64,000 nt of DNA from Actinernus sp. WN-2022 (GCA_030867875.1 JAOWCC010000577.1:73775012-73839011), one strand, 5' to 3'; shown: positions 52,161 through 63,273, numbered from the stretch's first letter. Notes: generated by a model not told the origin, from the sequence alone. Translations and numbers: made by a program.

Positions 52161-55100
52161 TTGATCCGACGTATACCAGTGGAGTGTTGTTCGTGGTCGC
52201 TCATTTATAAACTTTTACATTGGATCGCATTTCGACCACAGATCTTTACAGATCCGACATTATCTGCTATGGGCAACGACATCGTCTCTTGGAGATTTTA
52301 CATTGGGACTTTTCTTTCCACTTCACGATCAAAGCGATCAAGTTTATCATCTAGCCAATCGTGCAAGACTTCCAGACCACTCAAATATGCTCCTATTTTC
52401 ATGTTATTTGCTGTTGCTGTTGCTTTAACTATCTGCATGGATATTGAACCCAACCCTGGTCCTTCTTCAACCTCTACTAATTTGGCTTCTGCACACGTTG
52501 CTGCCAACGTTACCGATCCTACTACATACAGATTCTCCAGCCTTTTCAACAAGACCAAACGTATTCAACTTAAACTTACCCGCTATCAACATCACCTCCT
52601 GAACTTCAAGTATTACCAAGAACATTCCATTATCCCTAAATCGCTATTTACAAGCATACCACCTATAAACACTCAAAATGAGACTTTTCATCGTCGCTGG
52701 AGATTCATCTCGCATTTTGCCGCCCGCCGTTATCTCAGACTGCTCATCAAAGAATGTAAGAACACTATTTGTTATTTAACCTCTGAACTTAATATTTATA
52801 TTGATTTGCTTCAGAAATCTTGTACACCAGAAGTTTTTTTATTTTACCAATCTAGGCTTAATTCCATGACCTCATCGCTTGATAATGTTCTTGCTAACCG
52901 ACGTGCTTCTAAATCTTCTTGCTTGCGTAATGGCTCTAATCACGTTTCCGTTTCTGCCTTTCACCGCAACACTAATGTTAACATAGATAACATTGCCAGT
53001 GACACGCCTAACATCAACTCAATTAACACTTTGTCTTCTGCTAATAAGATCAAAAAGAAACGCACACGCCGTAAAACTAAACCTTTCTCTTTTGTCCCCG
53101 ATGCTAATTCTGTTATTAATCTTTCTGACACTCCTTTAACCACTGTCGAAATTTCTATTCTTTCTCGTGGACTCACTTTCTGTCCCACACCTCGACAAAT
53201 TAACTGGACTGAGATTTCAGCTGACTTATATGATTTTTCTAGACGTATGCGCCTGACTGAATACTTTTATGACTTTAACAAAGACAAGACTAATGACGAT
53301 CACCTTCGTTTTCGCAACAAAAGTACCTGGACTCCCCCGACCGACAGAGAACTATCTCTTAACACTTTTCTTGACGCTGTCAAACTTGACATATCTAATA
53401 TCAAACCTAAACGAACTCTTGATAACCTTTCCAATTCTGAACGACAAGCTTTACAAGGACTGAAACAACGACCTGACATAGTCATCAAACCTGCCGACAA
53501 AGGTTCTGGGACTGTTGTCATGAACTTACAATGGTACATTGACGAATGCAACCGACAACTTAACGATACCAAATTTTACCGACCACTGCATGACGAAGAC
53601 AAGACCACACATATCCAACTACGTGTAACCGAATACATAGACAGAATGTTCCATAGCCATTACATTGACGATAAAACCCGTAAATATCTTATTCAACGCG
53701 ATACTAAACCAGGGCGCTTTTATATTCTGCCTAAGATTCACAAACCAGGTAATCCTGGTCGTCCCATTGTCTCTTCCAACAGCCATCCTACCGAACGTAT
53801 TTCGGAATTTGTTGATTACTACCTTCAACCTCTAGTTAGCAAACTTCCGTCTTATGTCAAAGACACTAATGATTTCCTTCATAAACTCTCCCTCCTCCGT
53901 GACCTTCCGGACAATGCTCTTCTTGTCACTTTAGATGTGTCCTCTCTTTATACCAACATTCCCAATAATGACGGTATCAATGCATGTTATCATTTTCTTA
54001 GCACTCGTTCTGATAAAACTATCCCTACTAGTACTTTATGTGATCTTATCCGTATGATTCTTACCATGAATAACTTCACTTTTAATGATAACAACTACCT
54101 ACAAATTCATGGTACTGCTATGGGAACCAAAATGGCACCTTCCTTCGCTAATCTCTTTCTTGGTTACTTTGAAGCCAATGCTTTGAACAAAGCCCCTTTC
54201 ACTCCCTATTCTTGGCTTAGATATATCGATGATATTTTTATGGTCTGGACGGAAGGTCCGGATAACCTCAAAACTTTCATCGATTATCTTAATAATATTC
54301 ATCCTACTATCAAATTTACCAGTTTTCACTCTTCTAGTAATGTCCCGTTTCTCGATGTCAATGTATCCCTTAATAATGGAGTCATTGAAACTGACCTTTA
54401 TTGTAAACCCACCGATAAACATCAGCATCTGCTTTTTTCATCTTGTCATCCTAGTCATACTAAAAAAGCCATTCCTTTCAGCTTAGCTCTCCGTCTCAGA
54501 CGAATTTGTTCCACTAATGAAGCTTTTAAAAACCGTACCTCTGAACTCATCTCCTATCTCCTTAAACGAGGTTACAGCCGTGATTTACTCACTAAACAAA
54601 CTAAACGCGCTGCCGATATCCCTCGTAATCTTGCTCTACAACCTAAACAGAAATCTAATTCCTCTCACCGTATTCCCTTTATAGTCACCTATAATCCGTC
54701 ACTTTCATCTATCTTTCCTATCTTTGAGAAACATTTTGATCTTCTACATTCCTCCGTGCGTTGCAAAACTATTTTCCCCCAACGCCCTTTTGTAGCCTTC
54801 CGACGTTCGTCCAATCTACGTGATTTGCTAGTCAAATCCAAACTACCTTCAGATAACTCCAACACTGCTTCCAACAACAATCCAGGTTCTTTTCGTTGTG
54901 GACAAAACTGTTTAACTTGCCCTTACATTTCTGATAACTGCACCCAATATACTTTTACTTCTACGGGTGAAACCAGAACCATTACCACACACATGGACTG
55001 CAACACTAAAAACGTCATCTACATGATTCAATGTACTAAATGTAACAAACAGTACATTGGTGAAACCAAACGTAGACTTAAAGACCGCTTCAACGAACAT

Positions 55101-55322
55101 CGTAGGACAGTTGACAAACCTTCCAGTAAATCCAAACCCACCACTGCATCTGAACATTTTCTATCTAACCCTGACCACTCTGCATCTAATATCCTTTTAA
55201 TTCCTTTAGAACATATTTTCTCTTCTCGTGATGCTATTCGCAAAGCTAAAGAAGCTTATCTCATAACACGTGCTAACACTCTTGAACCCAATGGCCTTAA
55301 CAAACGCGACGAGACCTACTAA
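52161..55322 (+). CDS. PLE copy 4: reverse transcriptase with GIY-YIG endonuclease
   Basis: 1053 residues, intact. Differs from copy 3 by IPNND (His to Asn next to RT motif A) and SLSS (Pro to Ser); copy 6 has both changes too. The catalytic motifs, 2A motif and finger are unchanged. Confidence 0.95.
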   Translation: MIRRIPVECCSWSLIYKLLHWIAFRPQIFTDPTLSAMGNDIVSWRFYIGTFLSTSRSKRSSLSSSQSCKTSRPLKYAPIFMLFAVAVALTICMDIEPNPGPSSTSTNLASAHVAANVTDPTTYRFSSLFNKTKRIQLKLTRYQHHLLNFKYYQEHSIIPKSLFTSIPPINTQNETFHRRWRFISHFAARRYLRLLIKECKNTICYLTSELNIYIDLLQKSCTPEVFLFYQSRLNSMTSSLDNVLANRRASKSSCLRNGSNHVSVSAFHRNTNVNIDNIASDTPNINSINTLSSANKIKKKRTRRKTKPFSFVPDANSVINLSDTPLTTVEISILSRGLTFCPTPRQINWTEISADLYDFSRRMRLTEYFYDFNKDKTNDDHLRFRNKSTWTPPTDRELSLNTFLDAVKLDISNIKPKRTLDNLSNSERQALQGLKQRPDIVIKPADKGSGTVVMNLQWYIDECNRQLNDTKFYRPLHDEDKTTHIQLRVTEYIDRMFHSHYIDDKTRKYLIQRDTKPGRFYILPKIHKPGNPGRPIVSSNSHPTERISEFVDYYLQPLVSKLPSYVKDTNDFLHKLSLLRDLPDNALLVTLDVSSLYTNIPNNDGINACYHFLSTRSDKTIPTSTLCDLIRMILTMNNFTFNDNNYLQIHGTAMGTKMAPSFANLFLGYFEANALNKAPFTPYSWLRYIDDIFMVWTEGPDNLKTFIDYLNNIHPTIKFTSFHSSSNVPFLDVNVSLNNGVIETDLYCKPTDKHQHLLFSSCHPSHTKKAIPFSLALRLRRICSTNEAFKNRTSELISYLLKRGYSRDLLTKQTKRAADIPRNLALQPKQKSNSSHRIPFIVTYNPSLSSIFPIFEKHFDLLHSSVRCKTIFPQRPFVAFRRSSNLRDLLVKSKLPSDNSNTASNNNPGSFRCGQNCLTCPYISDNCTQYTFTSTGETRTITTHMDCNTKNVIYMIQCTKCNKQYIGETKRRLKDRFNEHRRTVDKPSSKSKPTTASEHFLSNPDHSASNILLIPLEHIFSSRDAIRKAKEAYLITRANTLEPNGLNKRDETY

Positions 55323-55421
55323 TCAGTCACACCGTTAGTTATCTTTCGTTATCATATTATGTTTTTTACGTCATTTCCGTTTTACCATTATATATTGTCA
55401 AGTCACATTGTAAAAGTTCCT

Positions 55422-55466
55422 TAGCACCTGATGAAGACTAGTATGGCTAGTCGAAATATTGTGCTA
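55422..55466 (+). ncRNA. Minimal hammerhead ribozyme 5
   Basis: Identical motif in the pLTR between copies 4 and 5. Confidence 0.88.
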
Positions 55467-55549
55467 CATTAAATCCGTATAATTCTACGTCGTATTGGTT
55501 ATTCTTCATTCTACTTATTTCTTAATCTGCGAACCATTTAGATCATTGT

Positions 55550-58500
55550 TTGATCCGACGTATACCAGTGGAGTGTTGTTCGTGGTCGCTCATTTATAAA
55601 CTTTTACATTGGATCGCATTTCGACCACAGATCTTTACAGATCCGACATTATCTGCTATGGGCAACGACATCGTCTCTTGGAGATTTTACATTGGGACTT
55701 TTCTTTCCACTTCACGATCAAAGCGATCAAGTTTATCATCTAGCCAATCGTGCAAGACTTCCAGACCACTCAAATATGCTCCTATTTTCATGTTATTTGC
55801 TGTTGCTGTTGCTTTAACTATCTGCATGGATATTGAACCCAACCCTGGTCCTTCTTCAACCTCTACTAATTTGGCTTCTGCACACGTTGCTGCCAACGTT
55901 ACCGATCCTACTACATACAGATTCTCCAGCCTTTTCAACAAGACCAAACGTATTCAACTTAAACTTACCCGCTATCAACATCACCTCCTGAACTTCAAGT
56001 ATTACCAAGAACATTCCATTATCCCTAAATCGCTATTTACAAGCATACCACCTATAAACACTCAAAATGAGACTTTTCATCGTCGCTGGAGATTCATCTC
56101 GCATTTTGCCGCCCGCCGTTATCTCAGACTGCTCATCAAAGAATGTAAGAACACTATTTGTTATTTAACCTCTGAACTTAATATTTATATTGATTTGCTT
56201 CAGAAATCTTGTACACCAGAAGTTTTTTTATTTTACCAATCTAGGCTTAATTCCATGACCTCATCGCTTGATAATGTTCTTGCTAACCGACGTGCTTCTA
56301 AATCTTCTTGCTTGCGTAATGGCTCTAATCACGTTTCCGTTTCTGCCTTTCACCGCAACACTAATGTTAACATAGATAACATTGCCAGTGACACGCCTAA
56401 CATCAACTCAATTAACACTTTGTCTTCTGCTAATAAGATCAAAAAGAAACGCACACGCCGTAAAACTAAACCTTTCTCTTTTGTCCCCGATGCTAATTCT
56501 GTTATTAATCTTTCTGACACTCCTTTAACCACTGTCGAAATTTCTATTCTTTCTCGTGGACTCACTTTCTGTCCCACACCTCGACAAATTAACTGGACTG
56601 AGATTTCAGCTGACTTATATGATTTTTCTAGACGTATGCGCCTGACTGAATACTTTTATGACTTTAACAAAGACAAGACTAATGACGATCACCTTCGTTT
56701 TCGCAACAAAAGTACCTGGACTCCCCCGACCGACAGAGAACTATCTCTTAACACTTTTCTTGACGCTGTCAAACTTGACATATCTAATATCAAACCTAAA
56801 CGAACTCTTGATAACCTTTCCAATTCTGAACGACAAGCTTTACAAGGACTGAAACAACGACCTGACATAGTCATCAAACCTGCCGACAAAGGTTCTGGGA
56901 CTGTTGTCATGAACTTACAATGGTACATTGACGAATGCAACCGACAACTTAACGATACCAAATTTTACCGACCACTGCATGACGAAGACAAGACCACACA
57001 TATCCAACTACGTGTAACCGAATACATAGACAGAATGTTCCATAGCCATTACATTGACGATAAAACCCGTAAATATCTTATTCAACGCGATACTAAACCA
57101 GGGCGCTTTTATATTCTGCCTAAGATTCACAAACCAGGTAATCCTGGTCGTCCCATTGTCTCTTCCAACAGCCATCCTACCGAACGTATTTCGGAATTTG
57201 TTGATTACTACCTTCAACCTCTAGTTAGCAAACTTCCGTCTTATGTCAAAGACACTAATGATTTCCTTCATAAACTCTCCCTCCTCCGTGACCTTCCGGA
57301 CAATGCTCTTCTTGTCACTTTAGATGTGTCCTCTCTTTATACCAACATTCCCCATAATGACGGTATCAATGCATGTTATCATTTTCTTAGCACTCGTTCT
57401 GATAAAACTATCCCTACTAGTACTTTATGTGATCTTATCCGTATGATTCTTACCATGAATAACTTCACTTTTAATGATAACAACTACCTACAAATTCATG
57501 GTACTGCTATGGGAACCAAAATGGCACCTTCCTTCGCTAATCTCTTTCTTGGTTACTTTGAAGCCAATGCTTTGAACAAAGCCCCTTTCACTCCCTATTC
57601 TTGGCTTAGATATATCGATGATATTTTTATGGTCTGGACGGAAGGTCCGGATAACCTCAAAACTTTCATCGATTATCTTAATAATATTCATCCTACTATC
57701 AAATTTACCAGTTTTCACTCTTCTAGTAATGTCCCGTTTCTCGATGTCAATGTATCCCTTAATAATGGAGTCATTGAAACTGACCTTTATTGTAAACCCA
57801 CCGATAAACATCAGCATCTGCTTTTTTCATCTTGTCATCCTAGTCATACTAAAAAAGCCATTCCTTTCAGCTTAGCTCTCCGTCTCAGACGAATTTGTTC
57901 CACTAATGAAGCTTTTAAAAACCGTACCTCTGAACTCATCTCCTATCTCCTTAAACGAGGTTACAGCCGTGATTTACTCACTAAACAAACTAAACGCGCT
58001 GCCGATATCCCTCGTAATCTTGCTCTACAACCTAAACATAAATCTAATTCCTCTCACCGTATTCCCTTTATAGTCACCTATAATCCGTCACTTCCATCTA
58101 TCTTTCCTATCTTTGAGAAACATTTTGATCTTCTACATTCCTCCGTGCGTTGCAAAACTATTTTCCCCCAACGCCCTTTTGTAGCCTTCCGACGTTCGTC
58201 CAATCTACGTGATTTGCTAGTCAAATCCAAACTACCTTCAGATAACTCCAACACTGCTTCCAACAACAATCCAGGTTCTTTTCGTTGTGGACAAAACTGT
58301 TTAACTTGCCCTTACATTTCTGATAACTGCACCCAATATACTTTTACTTCTACGGGTGAAACCAGAACCATTACCACACACATGGACTGCAACACTAAAA
58401 ACGTCATCTACATGATTCAATGTACTAAATGTAACAAACAGTACATTGGTGAAACCAAACGTAGACTTAAAGACCGCTTCAACGAACATCGTAGGACAGT

Positions 58501-58711
58501 TGACAAACCTTCCAGTAAATCCAAACCCACCACTGCATCTGAACATTTTCTATCTAACCCTGACCACTCTGCATCTAATATCCTTTTAATTCCTTTAGAA
58601 CATATTTTCTCTTCTCGTGATGCTATTCGCAAAGCTAAAGAAGCTTATCTCATAACACGTGCTAACACTCTTGAACCCAATGGCCTTAACAAACGCGACG
58701 AGACCTACTAA
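55550..58711 (+). CDS. PLE copy 5: reverse transcriptase with GIY-YIG endonuclease
   Basis: 1053 residues, intact. Variants QPKH, IPHND, SLPS, the same set as copy 1 on the opposite strand. All catalytic motifs and the 2A motif are present. Confidence 0.95.
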   Translation: MIRRIPVECCSWSLIYKLLHWIAFRPQIFTDPTLSAMGNDIVSWRFYIGTFLSTSRSKRSSLSSSQSCKTSRPLKYAPIFMLFAVAVALTICMDIEPNPGPSSTSTNLASAHVAANVTDPTTYRFSSLFNKTKRIQLKLTRYQHHLLNFKYYQEHSIIPKSLFTSIPPINTQNETFHRRWRFISHFAARRYLRLLIKECKNTICYLTSELNIYIDLLQKSCTPEVFLFYQSRLNSMTSSLDNVLANRRASKSSCLRNGSNHVSVSAFHRNTNVNIDNIASDTPNINSINTLSSANKIKKKRTRRKTKPFSFVPDANSVINLSDTPLTTVEISILSRGLTFCPTPRQINWTEISADLYDFSRRMRLTEYFYDFNKDKTNDDHLRFRNKSTWTPPTDRELSLNTFLDAVKLDISNIKPKRTLDNLSNSERQALQGLKQRPDIVIKPADKGSGTVVMNLQWYIDECNRQLNDTKFYRPLHDEDKTTHIQLRVTEYIDRMFHSHYIDDKTRKYLIQRDTKPGRFYILPKIHKPGNPGRPIVSSNSHPTERISEFVDYYLQPLVSKLPSYVKDTNDFLHKLSLLRDLPDNALLVTLDVSSLYTNIPHNDGINACYHFLSTRSDKTIPTSTLCDLIRMILTMNNFTFNDNNYLQIHGTAMGTKMAPSFANLFLGYFEANALNKAPFTPYSWLRYIDDIFMVWTEGPDNLKTFIDYLNNIHPTIKFTSFHSSSNVPFLDVNVSLNNGVIETDLYCKPTDKHQHLLFSSCHPSHTKKAIPFSLALRLRRICSTNEAFKNRTSELISYLLKRGYSRDLLTKQTKRAADIPRNLALQPKHKSNSSHRIPFIVTYNPSLPSIFPIFEKHFDLLHSSVRCKTIFPQRPFVAFRRSSNLRDLLVKSKLPSDNSNTASNNNPGSFRCGQNCLTCPYISDNCTQYTFTSTGETRTITTHMDCNTKNVIYMIQCTKCNKQYIGETKRRLKDRFNEHRRTVDKPSSKSKPTTASEHFLSNPDHSASNILLIPLEHIFSSRDAIRKAKEAYLITRANTLEPNGLNKRDETY

Positions 58712-58810
58712 TCAGTCACACCGTTAGTTATCTTTCGTTATCATATTATGTTTTTTACGTCATTTCCGTTTTACCATTATATATTGTCAAGTCACATTGT
58801 AAAAGTTCCT

Positions 58811-58855
58811 TAGCACCTGATGAAGACTAGTATGGCTAGTCGAAATATTGTGCTA
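58811..58855 (+). ncRNA. Minimal hammerhead ribozyme 6
   Basis: Identical motif in the pLTR between copies 5 and 6. Confidence 0.88.
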
Positions 58856-58938
58856 CATTAAATCCGTATAATTCTACGTCGTATTGGTTATTCTTCATTC
58901 TACTTATTTCTTAATCTGCGAACCATTTAGATCATTGT

Positions 58939-61900
58939 TTGATCCGACGTATACCAGTGGAGTGTTGTTCGTGGTCGCTCATTTATAAACTTTTACATTG
59001 GATCGCATTTCGACCACAGATCTTTACAGATCCGACATTATCTGCTATGGGCAACGACATCGTCTCTTGGAGATTTTACATTGGGACTTTTCTTTCCACT
59101 TCACGATCAAAGCGATCAAGTTTATCATCTAGCCAATCGTGCAAGACTTCCAGACCACTCAAATATGCTCCTATTTTCATGTTATTTGCTGTTGCTGTTG
59201 CTTTAACTATCTGCATGGATATTGAACCCAACCCTGGTCCTTCTTCAACCTCTACTAATTTGGCTTCTGCACACGTTGCTGCCAACGTTACCGATCCTAC
59301 TACATACAGATTCTCCAGCCTTTTCAACAAGACCAAACGTATTCAACTTAAACTTACCCGCTATCAACATCACCTCCTGAACTTCAAGTATTACCAAGAA
59401 CATTCCATTATCCCTAAATCGCTATTTACAAGCATACCACCTATAAACACTCAAAATGAGACTTTTCATCGTCGCTGGAGATTCATCTCGCATTTTGCCG
59501 CCCGCCGTTATCTCAGACTGCTCATCAAAGAATGTAAGAACACTATTTGTTATTTAACCTCTGAACTTAATATTTATATTGATTTGCTTCAGAAATCTTG
59601 TACACCAGAAGTTTTTTTATTTTACCAATCTAGGCTTAATTCCATGACCTCATCGCTTGATAATGTTCTTGCTAACCGACGTGCTTCTAAATCTTCTTGC
59701 TTGCGTAATGGCTCTAATCACGTTTCCGTTTCTGCCTTTCACCGCAACACTAATGTTAACATAGATAACATTGCCAGTGACACGCCTAACATCAACTCAA
59801 TTAACACTTTGTCTTCTGCTAATAAGATCAAAAAGAAACGCACACGCCGTAAAACTAAACCTTTCTCTTTTGTCCCCGATGCTAATTCTGTTATTAATCT
59901 TTCTGACACTCCTTTAACCACTGTCGAAATTTCTATTCTTTCTCGTGGACTCACTTTCTGTCCCACACCTCGACAAATTAACTGGACTGAGATTTCAGCT
60001 GACTTATATGATTTTTCTAGACGTATGCGCCTGACTGAATACTTTTATGACTTTAACAAAGACAAGACTAATGACGATCACCTTCGTTTTCGCAACAAAA
60101 GTACCTGGACTCCCCCGACCGACAGAGAACTATCTCTTAACACTTTTCTTGACGCTGTCAAACTTGACATATCTAATATCAAACCTAAACGAACTCTTGA
60201 TAACCTTTCCAATTCTGAACGACAAGCTTTACAAGGACTGAAACAACGACCTGACATAGTCATCAAACCTGCCGACAAAGGTTCTGGGACTGTTGTCATG
60301 AACTTACAATGGTACATTGACGAATGCAACCGACAACTTAACGATACCAAATTTTACCGACCACTGCATGACGAAGACAAGACCACACATATCCAACTAC
60401 GTGTAACCGAATACATAGACAGAATGTTCCATAGCCATTACATTGACGATAAAACCCGTAAATATCTTATTCAACGCGATACTAAACCAGGGCGCTTTTA
60501 TATTCTGCCTAAGATTCACAAACCAGGTAATCCTGGTCGTCCCATTGTCTCTTCCAACAGCCATCCTACCGAACGTATTTCGGAATTTGTTGATTACTAC
60601 CTTCAACCTCTAGTTAGCAAACTTCCGTCTTATGTCAAAGACACTAATGATTTCCTTCATAAACTCTCCCTCCTCCGTGACCTTCCGGACAATGCTCTTC
60701 TTGTCACTTTAGATGTGTCCTCTCTTTATACCAACATTCCCAATAATGACGGTATCAATGCATGTTATCATTTTCTTAGCACTCGTTCTGATAAAACTAT
60801 CCCTACTAGTACTTTATGTGATCTTATCCGTATGATTCTTACCATGAATAACTTCACTTTTAATGATAACAACTACCTACAAATTCATGGTACTGCTATG
60901 GGAACCAAAATGGCACCTTCCTTCGCTAATCTCTTTCTTGGTTACTTTGAAGCCAATGCTTTGAACAAAGCCCCTTTCACTCCCTATTCTTGGCTTAGAT
61001 ATATCGATGATATTTTTATGGTCTGGACGGAAGGTCCGGATAACCTCAAAACTTTCATCGATTATCTTAATAATATTCATCCTACTATCAAATTTACCAG
61101 TTTTCACTCTTCTAGTAATGTCCCGTTTCTCGATGTCAATGTATCCCTTAATAATGGAGTCATTGAAACTGACCTTTATTGTAAACCCACCGATAAACAT
61201 CAGCATCTGCTTTTTTCATCTTGTCATCCTAGTCATACTAAAAAAGCCATTCCTTTCAGCTTAGCTCTCCGTCTCAGACGAATTTGTTCCACTAATGAAG
61301 CTTTTAAAAACCGTACCTCTGAACTCATCTCCTATCTCCTTAAACGAGGTTACAGCCGTGATTTACTCACTAAACAAACTAAACGCGCTGCCGATATCCC
61401 TCGTAATCTTGCTCTACAACCTAAACAGAAATCTAATTCCTCTCACCGTATTCCCTTTATAGTCACCTATAATCCGTCACTTTCATCTATCTTTCCTATC
61501 TTTGAGAAACATTTTGATCTTCTACATTCCTCCGTGCGTTGCAAAACTATTTTCCCCCAACGCCCTTTTGTAGCCTTCCGACGTTCGTCCAATCTACGTG
61601 ATTTGCTAGTCAAATCCAAACTACCTTCAGATAACTCCAACACTGCTTCCAACAACAATCCAGGTTCTTTTCGTTGTGGACAAAACTGTTTAACTTGCCC
61701 TTACATTTCTGATAACTGCACCCAATATACTTTTACTTCTACGGGTGAAACCAGAACCATTACCACACACATGGACTGCAACACTAAAAACGTCATCTAC
61801 ATGATTCAATGTACTAAATGTAACAAACAGTACATTGGTGAAACCAAACGTAGACTTAAAGACCGCTTCAACGAACATCGTAGGACAGTTGACAAACCTT

Positions 61901-62100
61901 CCAGTAAATCCAAACCCACCACTGCATCTGAACATTTTCTATCTAACCCTGACCACTCTGCATCTAATATCCTTTTAATTCCTTTAGAACATATTTTCTC
62001 TTCTCGTGATGCTATTCGCAAAGCTAAAGAAGCTTATCTCATAACACGTGCTAACACTCTTGAACCCAATGGCCTTAACAAACGCGACGAGACCTACTAA
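58939..62100 (+). CDS. PLE copy 6: reverse transcriptase with GIY-YIG endonuclease
   Basis: 1053 residues, intact. Variants IPNND and SLSS, as in copy 4. The downstream pLTR is cut off at 62378, where the 11-bp target duplication begins. Confidence 0.95.
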   Translation: MIRRIPVECCSWSLIYKLLHWIAFRPQIFTDPTLSAMGNDIVSWRFYIGTFLSTSRSKRSSLSSSQSCKTSRPLKYAPIFMLFAVAVALTICMDIEPNPGPSSTSTNLASAHVAANVTDPTTYRFSSLFNKTKRIQLKLTRYQHHLLNFKYYQEHSIIPKSLFTSIPPINTQNETFHRRWRFISHFAARRYLRLLIKECKNTICYLTSELNIYIDLLQKSCTPEVFLFYQSRLNSMTSSLDNVLANRRASKSSCLRNGSNHVSVSAFHRNTNVNIDNIASDTPNINSINTLSSANKIKKKRTRRKTKPFSFVPDANSVINLSDTPLTTVEISILSRGLTFCPTPRQINWTEISADLYDFSRRMRLTEYFYDFNKDKTNDDHLRFRNKSTWTPPTDRELSLNTFLDAVKLDISNIKPKRTLDNLSNSERQALQGLKQRPDIVIKPADKGSGTVVMNLQWYIDECNRQLNDTKFYRPLHDEDKTTHIQLRVTEYIDRMFHSHYIDDKTRKYLIQRDTKPGRFYILPKIHKPGNPGRPIVSSNSHPTERISEFVDYYLQPLVSKLPSYVKDTNDFLHKLSLLRDLPDNALLVTLDVSSLYTNIPNNDGINACYHFLSTRSDKTIPTSTLCDLIRMILTMNNFTFNDNNYLQIHGTAMGTKMAPSFANLFLGYFEANALNKAPFTPYSWLRYIDDIFMVWTEGPDNLKTFIDYLNNIHPTIKFTSFHSSSNVPFLDVNVSLNNGVIETDLYCKPTDKHQHLLFSSCHPSHTKKAIPFSLALRLRRICSTNEAFKNRTSELISYLLKRGYSRDLLTKQTKRAADIPRNLALQPKQKSNSSHRIPFIVTYNPSLSSIFPIFEKHFDLLHSSVRCKTIFPQRPFVAFRRSSNLRDLLVKSKLPSDNSNTASNNNPGSFRCGQNCLTCPYISDNCTQYTFTSTGETRTITTHMDCNTKNVIYMIQCTKCNKQYIGETKRRLKDRFNEHRRTVDKPSSKSKPTTASEHFLSNPDHSASNILLIPLEHIFSSRDAIRKAKEAYLITRANTLEPNGLNKRDETY

Positions 62101-62199
62101 TCAGTCACACCGTTAGTTATCTTTCGTTATCATATTATGTTTTTTACGTCATTTCCGTTTTACCATTATATATTGTCAAGTCACATTGTAAAAGTTCCT

Positions 62200-62244
62200 T
62201 AGCACCTGATGAAGACTAGTATGGCTAGTCGAAATATTGTGCTA
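62200..62244 (+). ncRNA. Minimal hammerhead ribozyme 7
   Basis: Last ribozyme, in the terminal partial pLTR. With ribozyme 6 it could release a unit-length 3389-nt RNA carrying copy 6. Confidence 0.88.
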
Positions 62245-62378
62245 CATTAAATCCGTATAATTCTACGTCGTATTGGTTATTCTTCATTCTACTTATTTCT
62301 TAATCTGCGAACCATTTAGATCATTGTTTGATCCGACGTATACCAGTGGAGTGTTGTTCGTGGTCGCTCATTTATAAA

Positions 62379-63176
62379 CCTAAAATAGAGCAGAGTGGAA
62401 CACCAAAAATTACGTTTTGGGGTTTGGAAATACTACCTTCAACAATAGATCGCTGCTGCCTATTTGATAAATAAGATCCAAACCAGTTGAGAGCCATTTC
62501 TCCAATACCATAAAGTTCTAATTTCTTTAATAAAATAGGATGAGAAACAGCAACTAAGTTTGTCAAATTTTTATCAACGTTTAAAGTACCATTCATTGGT
62601 TACATCTAGTTGATTGTACACAATTCTTTCACAAATTTTAGATATCACTGTCAAGACAGATATTGGTCTATAATTATGTGGATTCGTTCGTTCTTTTGCT
62701 TTAAAAAATGGAAAAACCTTAGCTGTTTTCCAGGCTAAAGAAAATAGGCCTCTCTCAATAGATTTATTTATAATGGTCGTAAGGGAAGTAGAAATAATCG
62801 GAGCTGCTTCCTTAAGAAGCCGACACGAAATTTTATCTAATCCCATAGTCTTATTGGTAGACAATTTACGCAAACGTTCTATAACTGTGTTATTTTCAGT
62901 TTTTTGTATACTAAAGGATGTATTAACTGGATTTATGTAAGATTCAAAATTGGTCTCACCCACCCGTATAAAATGGTCATTTAAGATCGCGCAAAGATCA
63001 GTGGGCTCTGTGAAAGATATGCCACTAGCTTTAAGTTCATTAATTGAGCTATTATTAGTACTTTTGCGATGAGTTAATTGATTTATTGTTTTCCATATTC
63101 CCTTAGAATTTCCAAAATTCGCCTGTAGTTGAGAATGGTAATAATTGGCTTTCGCCTTCTTAATTTGCTTATTAAT
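62379..63176 (-). pseudogene. Non-LTR retrotransposon RT, piece 1 (N-terminal part)
   Basis: On the minus strand the frame reads from about 63174 (NKQIKKAKANYY) through IWKTINQLT, NKTMGLDKISCRLLKEAAP, AWKTAKVFPFFK and YRPISVLTVISKICERIVYN. One frame change near 62580 leads to SYLSNRQQRS and GVPLCSILG, where the Penelope array interrupts it. It is a CR1/jockey-type RT fingers/palm region. The upstream endonuclease part is missing beyond the hairpin at 63177. Confidence 0.88.
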
Positions 63177-63273
63177 AAAGAAATGGTAAACGTGCAGCTA
63201 CGCCCATCGAGTTGTGGACGCACGGGGGAGGTTGCTAAGCACGAAAGATGCTGTGGCGTTTACCATTTCTTTT
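63177..63273. repeat. Hairpin truncating the non-LTR element
   Basis: AAAGAAATGGTAAACG and CGTTTACCATTTCTTT flank a GC-rich loop. The RT frame stops matching at this point, so the hairpin marks an insertion or rearrangement edge. Confidence 0.65.

Larger units (their letters stand above)
42280..62378. mobile_element. Penelope-like element array, two minus plus four plus copies
   Basis: 20.1 kb flanked by the 11-bp duplication CCTAAAATAGA (42269-42279, 62379-62389). Units repeat every 3389 bp. Minus-strand genes end at 42471 and 45860; plus-strand genes start at 48772, 52161, 55550 and 58939. The orientations meet at 48630-48633 with a TTGT microhomology, where the second minus copy is 5'-truncated. 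Each unit boundary is a pseudo-LTR with a hammerhead ribozyme. Tandem and inverted partial copies around pLTRs are typical of Penelope-like elements. Confidence 0.93.
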
